Shown here: positions 1-6,314 of the stretch, in pieces
Layout of the letters: every line of letters begins with the position of its first letter
Numbering within the stretch: the first letter of the stretch is position 1
Assembly: GCA_017405115.1 (NCBI GenBank)
Contig: JAFRBA010000145.1
Span: 1-7,943 of the forward strand
DNA: 7,943 nucleotides
From: Kiritimatiellia bacterium
Lineage (GTDB): Bacteria; Verrucomicrobiota; Kiritimatiellia; RFP12; UBA1067
Direction of reading: 5' to 3'
Program-made: the position numbers and the translations under genes
The notes under the pieces: generated by a model
What the model was told of the DNA's origin: nothing
The model's database searches: none
The model's input: only the letters and a program-made list of their open reading frames with translations

Positions 1-2
1 AA

Positions 3-611
3 ACTTGGCTTGAGCCATTGTCCGAAGCCCCATTCCCGATGGCGGTTCTCAATGATTTTCTCAAGGAATACTCGCAACCAGGCTTCAAGGCTCACATGAT
101 GGTGAAGGAAGGCAAGTTGATTCGACTGAAGCGCGGATGGTTCTGCGTCAACCCCAAATATTCAAAGAAGAGCATAAACCACGGAGTGGTGGCGAATGTC
201 CTCTACGATGGACCTTCATACGTTTCCATCGAGACAGCGCTTTCCTATTACGGACTGATACCCGAACGGACGATGGGCATGACATCTGTCGTAACTGGAC
301 GTTCCAAGACATTCAAGACGCCTATCGGCTGGTTCAGCTACAAGTCGATTCCTGAAGACCTGTTTCCGATTGGCGTGAGAAGCGTAGATGGTTATCTGAT
401 GGCATCGCCTGAAAAGGCGCTCTGCGACTACCTATACACGCGGAAAGACCTTCGTATCTACTCGCCTAAGACTCTCGCGTCATATCTCGAAGAGGACGTC
501 CGCTTCGACTTCGACTCATTCGCAAACCACGATCCGCAGATATTCGCCGCGTATGCAGCATGCGGCCACAAGGCGGCTCTCTTCAACGCCGCAGAAAGGC
601 TTTTCAGATGA
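3..611 (+). CDS. AbiEi-family type IV antitoxin / transcriptional regulator, 5' end cut by window edge
   Basis: Probable antitoxin of an AbiE-type toxin-antitoxin pair. In this family an N-terminal winged-helix domain binds the operon promoter and represses it, and the C-terminal part counteracts the partner nucleotidyltransferase. Counting from the TTG at 18, the winged-helix wing is seen around residues 32-44 (GKLIRLKRGWFCV). It is followed by the family signatures YVSIETALSYYGLIPE (about 68-83) and ASPEKALCDYLY (129-140). The frame stays open to the left edge (residues TWLEP precede the TTG), and relatives have about ten residues before this point, so the true start is probably just outside the window. 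TTG 18 or ATG 39 cannot be fully excluded, but neither has a clear ribosome-binding site. The stop overlaps the start of the toxin gene (ATGA, 608-611). Two hand-counted 60-base rows of this gene are about 48-50% GC, well below the right half of the window. The family assignment is firm; activity is inferred. Confidence 0.85.
   Translation, partial: TWLEPLSEAPFPMAVLNDFLKEYSQPGFKAHMMVKEGKLIRLKRGWFCVNPKYSKKSINHGVVANVLYDGPSYVSIETALSYYGLIPERTMGMTSVVTGRSKTFKTPIGWFSYKSIPEDLFPIGVRSVDGYLMASPEKALCDYLYTRKDLRIYSPKTLASYLEEDVRFDFDSFANHDPQIFAAYAACGHKAALFNAAERLFR
594..599 (+). promoter_or_regulatory. Ribosome-binding site for the AbiEii toxin
   Basis: GAAAGG lies eight bases before ATG 608, inside the 3' end of the antitoxin gene. 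With the ATGA stop/start overlap it supports 608 as the start and suggests that the toxin is translated by ribosomes that have finished the antitoxin. Confidence 0.6.
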
Positions 612-1435
612 CACTGTTTGACAAGATGGTATCCGACATGAAGCAGCAGCCGGATGTAATGGAAGACAACATCCAGCATGAAGTCATGCAGAAGATCGCA
701 CTTGCAGGGCTTGCTCGCGGAGGATTTTTCGAGAAGGCCGCGTTCTACGGCGGCACATGCCTCCGTCTGCTGCACAACATGCGGCGGTTCTCGGAGGACA
801 TGGACTTCTCGCTGCTGGAGCCAGACCTCAACTTCCGCTTCGAGGACTACTTCCCCGCCGTCGTCGAGGAATTCAAGCTCGCCGGCAAGGACGTGGAAAT
901 CAAGATGAAGCACAAGGGGCAGCCGTCTGCGATTGAAAGCGCGTTCCTTAAGGAGTCGTCCGACGTGTTTGACATCGGCTTCACGACGGAAAAACGTCTC
1001 AAGGTCAAGATAGAGGTTGACATCGATCCGCCGCCAAAGTTCTCGACCGAGATGAAGACCGTCGCCTCTCCCCGGACATTCTGGGCTCGCTCCTACACGC
1101 TGCCAGACCTGTTCGCCGGCAAGGTGTCCGCCGCGCTCTTCAGGAAGTGGAAGCGCCGGATCAAGGGGCGCGACTGGTACGATGTAGCCTGGTACATCGC
1201 AAAGCACGTACCTCTCGACCTGGCGCATCTTGTCGAACGAGCCAAGGAAAGCGCGCCAGAGGCGGACGTCTCGACGCCGGAGAAGGTCATCGCCACGTTC
1301 GATGCCCGAATCGACACCATCGACTTCGAGAACGCAAGGGCGGATGTGGAACCCTACGTGATGGACAGGACGGAACTCGACATCTGGAGCGCGGAGTTCT
1401 TCCGCCAGATGGTGCGCATGATCACGTTCGCATAA
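608..1435 (+). CDS. AbiEii/AbiGii-family nucleotidyltransferase toxin
   Basis: A 275-residue protein of the AbiEii family: a DNA polymerase beta-type nucleotidyltransferase fold that acts as the toxin of type IV AbiE systems and can abort phage infection. Studied relatives transfer nucleotides to tRNA or otherwise depend on bound NTP; the substrate here is unknown. The catalytic signature is intact: GGT at 48-50, then SEDMDF at 62-67 with the acidic pair D64/D66, and a further acidic strand EVDID at 136-140. The conserved C-terminal helix region has DLFAGKVSAALF (167-178) and KGRDWYD (186-192). The start is ATG 608, which overlaps the antitoxin stop as ATGA and has GAAAGG eight bases upstream. 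An in-frame ATG at 560 would add 16 residues with no family resemblance and lies inside the antitoxin gene, so it was not used. Nothing suggests inactivation. A co-transcribed and probably translationally coupled pair is inferred from the overlap. Confidence 0.92.
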   Translation: MTLFDKMVSDMKQQPDVMEDNIQHEVMQKIALAGLARGGFFEKAAFYGGTCLRLLHNMRRFSEDMDFSLLEPDLNFRFEDYFPAVVEEFKLAGKDVEIKMKHKGQPSAIESAFLKESSDVFDIGFTTEKRLKVKIEVDIDPPPKFSTEMKTVASPRTFWARSYTLPDLFAGKVSAALFRKWKRRIKGRDWYDVAWYIAKHVPLDLAHLVERAKESAPEADVSTPEKVIATFDARIDTIDFENARADVEPYVMDRTELDIWSAEFFRQMVRMITFA

Positions 1436-1462
1436 CCCCAAGAAACGGCAATCCCTACAAAA

Positions 1463-2557
1463 ATGAAACGGAAAAGAGTCCTGGTGATGATTACGCCGAT
1501 CAGCTATCTGAGGATCGGCGGCGTGTCGCGGTTCGCAAAAGACCACGACTGGGTGCTGACCATCCACGACCGACTTGGCGGTCTGCCGCCCTCCACCGAC
1601 TACGACGGCGTATTGGTCACGCTCAGGGGCGACAAAAACACCGTTCGGTACATACGGAAGATGACCGCACGCGGAATCCCTACTGTCGATCTCACCATCC
1701 AGCATCCACGCCTTCGCCTTCCGCGCGTCGTCTCCGACCACCACCAGATTGGCGCCATGGCCAGCGAACACTTCAAGGAACGCGGTTTCAGCAACGTCGC
1801 ATGGTTCTCGACTGGCTGGACACACGTTCACGAACTGCGCTTCAACGGGCTTGCGGAATCGCTGGGCACCACGCCGCAGAAATGGATCTCCGCCAATGAT
1901 GCGCAAACCGTTAAACTGCTGAACGCCGCGAAGAAGCCGACAGCCGCCCTCGCCTACGACGAGACGGACGCGGTGCGGCTTCTTCACCTCTGCCTCGCCG
2001 CCAACATATCCGTGCCGGACGATATCGCCATCCTCTCCATCGGCGACGATCCGCTTGTCACCGACAACCAGCCCGTGCCTATTTCCTGCATACGGCAGAA
2101 CCTCAGTCGCGGCGGATATGCCGCCGCCGCCCTCCTCGACCGGCTGATGAACGGCGGCAAATACCCGAAAGGACCAATTCTCATAAAGCCCGAAGGCATC
2201 ACTGTGCGCCGTTCGACCGATACAGTGGCAGACGACAATCCGCTCATCCGAAAGGTGCTGCTCTACATCCGAGACAACCTACACCGCCCATTCGGCGCGG
2301 AACAAGTCGCGCAAGCGCTCGGTGAATCGCGTTCGCGGCTCGACAAGACATGTGCCGCCCGCTTCGGGCAGTCTCTCGGCAAGACCATTCTCGCCCACCG
2401 CATCGCGGAGGTAAAGCAGCTTTTGCTTAAAAGCGACCTCAACATCAAGGAGATTGCATCCCGCACCGGCTTCTGCGCCCCGAACTACCTCATCAAAAAG
2501 TTCAAGTCCGCCACAGGCTGCACACCATTCAAATGGAAAAAGCGTACAAGCCAATGA
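1463..2557 (+). CDS. XylR-like AraC-family transcriptional regulator with PBP1-like sensor domain
   Basis: A 364-residue DNA-binding regulator. Residues 1 to about 250 resemble the LacI/periplasmic-binding-protein-type sensor of E. coli XylR, with YDGVLV (47-52), GIPTVDL (71-77), PRVVSDHHQIGAMASEHF (87-104) and a second lobe with DDIAILSIGDDPLVTD (186-201). Residues about 260-360 form an AraC double helix-turn-helix; the second helix-turn-helix is plain in LNIKEIASRTGFCAPNYL (326-343), followed by the family ending FKSATGCTPFKW (347-358). Relatives bind a sugar and activate a neighbouring catabolic operon, but no sugar enzyme or transporter is present here, so the ligand and target are unknown. 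The gene starts 27 bp after the toxin stop on the same strand and has no convincing Shine-Dalgarno site or promoter in the gap, so read-through from the abiE pair is plausible. ATG 1463 gives the standard N-terminus (MKRKRVLVMI). At 364 residues it is slightly shorter than typical XylR (about 390). Confidence 0.9.
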   Translation: MKRKRVLVMITPISYLRIGGVSRFAKDHDWVLTIHDRLGGLPPSTDYDGVLVTLRGDKNTVRYIRKMTARGIPTVDLTIQHPRLRLPRVVSDHHQIGAMASEHFKERGFSNVAWFSTGWTHVHELRFNGLAESLGTTPQKWISANDAQTVKLLNAAKKPTAALAYDETDAVRLLHLCLAANISVPDDIAILSIGDDPLVTDNQPVPISCIRQNLSRGGYAAAALLDRLMNGGKYPKGPILIKPEGITVRRSTDTVADDNPLIRKVLLYIRDNLHRPFGAEQVAQALGESRSRLDKTCAARFGQSLGKTILAHRIAEVKQLLLKSDLNIKEIASRTGFCAPNYLIKKFKSATGCTPFKWKKRTSQ

Positions 2558-2701
2558 TCCCCTTTCCACCGCACGTCCGCGCCAGCCCTTAACCCCCGCC
2601 TCTTCTTCGCCTCGCCCGAGAACAGCCGCAGAAATTGGGGATCAGGAAGTGTGTCATCAGTTCCGTTACATAATGCCGCGACTTCTTAGATCGTGTGCTC
2701 T
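2558..2701. other. Noncoding gap between convergent genes, no clear terminator
   Basis: These 144 bases separate the ends of the plus-strand regulator and the minus-strand ATPase. I see no gene and no GC-rich hairpin followed by a T run on either strand. The only structure noticed is a weak imperfect inverted repeat around 2645-2664, GGAAGTGTGTCATCAGTTCC: the outer GGAA/TTCC and inner TG/CA pair around a mismatch and a six-base loop. It is too weak to call a terminator. Confidence 0.4.
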
Positions 2702-4129
2702 TCACCGCCTGACATCGACGAAGAGGTCTTTAAGCGTGACCTCCGATTGAAACGCGCCAAGATACCCGCTTCGGGAGACTCCGTACGTCGTAATCATCGT
2801 GAGGTGGGGCGCCAGCCTGGTCTTCGTCACAGATGCGAACACCGCGACCTTCCTGCACAGCTTCTCGTTGTATTCCCTTGTTATCAAATACGGTTTCTGG
2901 GTGAATTTTATCTCGCACACGTTGACAACCCGATCCGCCCGCTCTATAAGCAGATCAATCTGAGCTCCTTCGGGGCAGTCAGAGTCCGGAGCGTGACGCC
3001 ATGCGAACACATGCGTCAAAACTCCGCCTACACCAATCGCCTCCTTGATCTGCGCCACGTGCTGAAGGCATATCCGTTCAAAGGCGAGCCCACGCCAGAC
3101 GTTGACGGACGGCTGGTTTGCGGAGTGCTGCCAGAAATGCTCATCGGGATTCGACTCCCCGTCGAGGAACTTCATGTGGAAGAGAGTGAAGTTGTCCATG
3201 AGCTGGTAGAGCGCGTCACGCTTTCGCTTCCCGAACGCAGTGAACTTTCTTATGAATCCACATGCCTCGAGATCATCAAGGTATCGCGTGGCGTTTCCGC
3301 CCTTGACCATTCCGCATGACGACAGGAGAGCGTCCCGCGGCATGCCGCTCTTTACGGACGCCAGCGCCCTTACAATCGTTTCGTACGCCACGCTCTCGCC
3401 GAACAGCGATCCGAACACGTCGCGAAACTCGTTCCTGAGCTTCCCGTTCCGCGAGAAGAGAAGCCTGTCCAGGTTCTGCGCAACGCTCTCGCCCTTCTTG
3501 AGCATGCTCCAGTAGTACGGAATTCCGCCGAAGGCCATGTAAAGCTCCGCAATGTCGATGTCGGAAAGGCTCAACCCCTCAACGCGGCAGTACTCGCGAC
3601 ACTCGTGGAGCGTAAACGGGCGAATGTGTATCTGCTCCGAAACCCTGTTGTACAGCCCGCCACGATTGCGGAACACCTTCTTCACAAGCCATGACGCCGC
3701 AGAGCCGCAGACAATCAGGACAACGTCCTTGCGTGCCGACGCCCAGCCATTCCAGAACGCCTCGAACCACTGGACGAATCGGGACTTCGGGGTGTCCATC
3801 CACGGCATCTCGTCTATGAACATCACCTTCTTCCCTTTTCCGCCTTCTTTCACGAGACGCTTCAGCTCGTTGAATGCCTCGCGCCAGTCCGCAAGCTCCG
3901 GCACATCCTTCGCGCCCGCTTCAATCAGCGAATCCCGAAATGCGGCCAGCTGCCCCGCCATGGGCACGTCGAGAATCCCGGTATGCTGAAAAAAGAAACC
4001 GTCCGGGAACGTTTCCCTGACAAGAAACGTTTTTCCCACACGGCGGCGGCCATACACAACGATCAACTGCGCCTGGGACTTCTCTGTAGATTCCCTCAGG
4101 ATGTCGGCTTCGTTTTTCCTTCCAATCAT
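2702..4129 (-). CDS. AAA-type ATPase with C-terminal DUF234 (PD-(D/E)XK-like) domain
   Basis: A 475-residue member of the 'archaeal ATPase plus DUF234' family, a STAND/AAA-related group common on mobile or accessory DNA whose cellular role is not established. It opens with the typical MIGRKNE. Walker A is GRRRVGKT (27-34), Walker B is VMFIDEMPW (102-110), and a sensor-like strand LIVCGSAASWL lies at 138-148. The family motif GGIPYYW is at 201-207, followed by a winged-helix-like region to about 300. The C-terminus carries QIDLLI (390-395) and CEIKFT (405-410), fitting a PD-(D/E)XK-type site with D392, E406 and K408. All expected motifs are intact and the length is normal. The start at 4129 was chosen over one 32 codons upstream (4225) because GGAGGT sits five bases before it and the MIGRK N-terminus matches the family. 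The gene stands alone, with its own promoter candidate, and converges on the regulator. Nuclease activity is inferred only from the motif pattern. Confidence 0.9.
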   Translation of the reverse strand: MIGRKNEADILRESTEKSQAQLIVVYGRRRVGKTFLVRETFPDGFFFQHTGILDVPMAGQLAAFRDSLIEAGAKDVPELADWREAFNELKRLVKEGGKGKKVMFIDEMPWMDTPKSRFVQWFEAFWNGWASARKDVVLIVCGSAASWLVKKVFRNRGGLYNRVSEQIHIRPFTLHECREYCRVEGLSLSDIDIAELYMAFGGIPYYWSMLKKGESVAQNLDRLLFSRNGKLRNEFRDVFGSLFGESVAYETIVRALASVKSGMPRDALLSSCGMVKGGNATRYLDDLEACGFIRKFTAFGKRKRDALYQLMDNFTLFHMKFLDGESNPDEHFWQHSANQPSVNVWRGLAFERICLQHVAQIKEAIGVGGVLTHVFAWRHAPDSDCPEGAQIDLLIERADRVVNVCEIKFTQKPYLITREYNEKLCRKVAVFASVTKTRLAPHLTMITTYGVSRSGYLGAFQSEVTLKDLFVDVRR

Positions 4130-4134
4130 TCCAC

Positions 4135-4140
4135 ACCTCC
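4135..4140 (-). promoter_or_regulatory. Strong Shine-Dalgarno site for the DUF234 ATPase
   Basis: On the minus strand GGAGGT lies five bases before ATG 4129. It is the best ribosome-binding site in the window and decides the start of the ATPase in favour of MIGRK rather than the longer reading. Confidence 0.75.
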
Positions 4141-4196
4141 GTTTCAAAACATACACCGCCCTATCGTGGTTCTTTATACCATTTGGGGCCACGCAT

Positions 4197-4225
4197 ATTG
4201 TATCAAAACCTTCATTTAATCGCAA
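4197..4225 (-). promoter_or_regulatory. Candidate sigma70-like promoter for the DUF234 ATPase
   Basis: Read on the minus strand, TTGCGA (4225-4220) and TACAAT (4202-4197) are separated by exactly 17 bases, giving fair -35 and -10 elements in an AT-rich stretch. Transcription would begin near 4190 and leave a leader of roughly 60 bases before ATG 4129. A second, weaker -10-like TATAAA lies downstream near 4173-4178. The prediction rests on consensus match and position only. Confidence 0.45.
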
Positions 4226-4282
4226 TGGGCAACATCCAACTCCTGAATCTACCTTAAATGCGCGAGTGACGAAGGCGGGAGG
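4226..4282. other. Gap between ATPase promoter and antiporter stop, no visible terminator
   Basis: This is the downstream end of the antiporter operon on the minus strand. I find no stem-loop followed by a T run, so transcription from the antiporter operon may read into the ATPase gene or end by another mechanism. The GC-rich right half and the less GC-rich left half meet here. Confidence 0.35.
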
Positions 4283-6301
4283 TCAGGTGACGCCGAGAAG
4301 GTCCTTGAGCGCCGCCATCTGATGCGCGTCGCCGAGGACGAGAAGTTCGTCGCCTATCCTGAACTCCCACTCCGGGCCGACGTTGCGGGTCATCTGCCCG
4401 TCGCGAACAACCGCCACGACGGACGCGCCGGTCTTCGCCCGTATGTTGAGGGTGACTACGGTTTCGCCTACCGCAGGCGAGCCCGCGCCGAGGACGAGTC
4501 GATGGACGTCGCCGGACGGAGCGGGCACCGTCATGGTGGCAGCCAGGCCCTCCCGCCTCTCCTCTGCCGTAAGAGCCTCGTGGAAGCGCTGCGAGGCGCG
4601 GCGCCCCGCCTTGGCGAACAGCCGCCAGCCGACGACGCCGACGACGATCACCGCCACGAACGCGCCGACGCGCGCCGCGCCATCCTTCGGCACGATTGAC
4701 AGGTTGATCATCACCCACTCAATGAAGAAAAGCGCCACCACCGCCGCAGTCGCCACAAAGCGCACAAACGGACGCAGGTGCGTCTGCCACCTGGCGTCGC
4801 CGTCGCCAGCCAGCAGGACCGCCACGGAGTCGCCAAGCGACCGTGCGGCGGACGGCACCAGGGAGAACACCGCTACGTCGAAGAGGTTGGCCAAAGCGAA
4901 GAAGATGAGGCCGTCGTGCCGCTCAAGGAACGGCGAGAAGCCAGAGTAGTCGTGCTGCCCGAGGAGCGTGCAGACGATTGACACCGCCAAGAGAAGCACT
5001 GCGTACACTCCGAGCCGCACCCCTGCCATGCGCACCCCCTGGAACGCCGGAGAGCCGCGGCTTGCGCGGATCCTCTCCAGCCAGGCTCGGTACGACACCA
5101 GACGCCGCTCGAGACCCGGCGGCACCTTCGACTCGGCCCACGCGCCTGCGCGGTCGGAGATCCGCACCAGGATCGGATTGACGAGAACAGTCAGCAGCGA
5201 CGCCCCCACAGCGACCTGGAAAAGCGGTCTCTCGAAATCGCCCGTGAGAGTGGCGTAGAGCATTGCGACCATGAACGCGAACTCGCCGGTCTGGGCGAGC
5301 GAGAGCCCGTTCTGGACCGCAGTCCGCACGTCCGTGCCAGCCGCGAGCGACGCGAGGCCGATGTTCAGCGTCTTCCCGAGCACGATCACCGCCGCGACGA
5401 GGAATATCTCCGGAAGGCAGTGCGCAAGTGCCGACGGGTCGACCAAAAGCCCGATGGAGACGAAGAACACCGCGGCGAACATCGCCTTGAGGGGGTCCGC
5501 GAGGGCGACCAGCCGGTGGCGCATGCCGCTCGTGGAGGCCACGAGCCCCACGAGGAAGGCCCCCAGGGCTAGCGAGAATTCGAAGATGTACGCCAGGTAC
5601 GAGACGAAGAAGCATACGCCGAGGGCGACCAGCACGAGCGATTCGCCGTCGCCGCGCTTGCCTATCGAGTCGAGGAGCCTCGGTACCAGCACGAAGCCGA
5701 AGACAAGCACGGTGAGGAAGAAGAGGCACAGGCTGCCAAGCGACTTACCGAGGGCGGCGAGCGACATGTCGCCGCCGGAGGCCACTCCTGTAACGACCGC
5801 GATCGCGCCTACGCAGATCACGTCCTCGCACAGCGATATGCCAAGCACGTTCGTTGCGACCGGGCGGTTCGACCACCCCAGTTCGTCGAAGACCTTCGCA
5901 AGCAGCGTCGTGGCGGAGTCGCAGATCGCGACTCCGAGGAAGAGCGACGGCACAGCGGACCACCCGAATATCCGCGTGCCGACGGTGTAGCCCAGCCACG
6001 TCATCATGACCGTGTCGACAACGGCGGCCGGAATTGCCACGGAACGCACGCGGCGGACGTCCTTCGGCGAGAAGGAAAGCCCCATGCCGAACATCAGGAA
6101 CACGACGCCCAGCTGGCCGATGGTGCGCGTGGAGCCCACGTCCGCGAGCAGGCTGCCGTTCCAAGTGTGCTCGCCGAGGACTACGCCCGCGAGGATGTAG
6201 CCAAGCACCTTCGGCCAGCCAAAGCGACCGAAGACGCCGGCGCCGCCGCCGGCGACGGCCATGAGGACGGCCAGGTCCTGGAAGAAGGCACCCTCGCTCA
6301 T
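4283..6301 (-). CDS. CPA2-family (Kef-like) monovalent cation:proton antiporter with C-terminal RCK_C/TrkA-C domain
   Basis: A 672-residue inner-membrane antiporter expected to exchange K+ or Na+ for protons. Residues about 1-385 form the Na+/H+-exchanger domain: GYILAGVVLG (34-43), QLGVVFLMFGMGLSF (63-77), the ion-site region ICDSATTLLAK (126-136), LCEDVI (157-162, where many relatives have QD), LALGAFLVGLVAS (244-256) and LSLAQTGEFAFMV (333-345). A second membrane block of about four helices follows (about 426-448, 463-484, 511-537, 543-562). Residues about 597-672 resemble an RCK_C/TrkA-C ligand-binding domain, with VGETVVTLNIRAKTGASVV (611-629) and FRIGDELLVLGD (647-658). The Rossmann RCK_N domain of E. 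coli KefB/KefC is not seen, so NAD(H)/glutathione-type control as in Kef is unlikely. It starts 13 bp after the dapL stop. An in-frame TGA lies two codons before ATG 6301, so this is the most upstream start available, although no clear ribosome-binding site precedes it. The transported ion cannot be decided. Confidence 0.88.
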   Translation of the reverse strand: MSEGAFFQDLAVLMAVAGGGAGVFGRFGWPKVLGYILAGVVLGEHTWNGSLLADVGSTRTIGQLGVVFLMFGMGLSFSPKDVRRVRSVAIPAAVVDTVMMTWLGYTVGTRIFGWSAVPSLFLGVAICDSATTLLAKVFDELGWSNRPVATNVLGISLCEDVICVGAIAVVTGVASGGDMSLAALGKSLGSLCLFFLTVLVFGFVLVPRLLDSIGKRGDGESLVLVALGVCFFVSYLAYIFEFSLALGAFLVGLVASTSGMRHRLVALADPLKAMFAAVFFVSIGLLVDPSALAHCLPEIFLVAAVIVLGKTLNIGLASLAAGTDVRTAVQNGLSLAQTGEFAFMVAMLYATLTGDFERPLFQVAVGASLLTVLVNPILVRISDRAGAWAESKVPPGLERRLVSYRAWLERIRASRGSPAFQGVRMAGVRLGVYAVLLLAVSIVCTLLGQHDYSGFSPFLERHDGLIFFALANLFDVAVFSLVPSAARSLGDSVAVLLAGDGDARWQTHLRPFVRFVATAAVVALFFIEWVMINLSIVPKDGAARVGAFVAVIVVGVVGWRLFAKAGRRASQRFHEALTAEERREGLAATMTVPAPSGDVHRLVLGAGSPAVGETVVTLNIRAKTGASVVAVVRDGQMTRNVGPEWEFRIGDELLVLGDAHQMAALKDLLGVT

Positions 6302-6314
6302 GGCTCAGGCGCCG

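Noticed and set aside
560..607. Upstream ATG 560 as start of the toxin
   Set aside because: It adds 16 residues unlike the family and lies within the antitoxin gene, while ATG 608 has a ribosome-binding site and the ATGA overlap.
458..1987. A 509-codon open frame on the minus strand opposite the toxin and regulator genes
   Set aside because: It runs antisense across two genes with clear family motifs, its translation resembles no protein family I know, and long stop-free antisense frames are expected in GC-rich coding DNA.
2693..3319. A 208-codon plus-strand frame opposite the ATPase C-terminus
   Set aside because: It is antisense to the conserved DUF234 and winged-helix regions and has no recognisable domain.
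4923..5729. A 268-codon minus-strand frame inside the antiporter gene
   Set aside because: It is an out-of-phase reading of a well-supported membrane protein and has Arg/Gly/Ala-rich composition without motifs.
6237..6262. GCC-rich low-complexity run
   Set aside because: It is short and simply encodes the Gly/Ala-rich first membrane helix of the antiporter; it is not a tandem repeat array.
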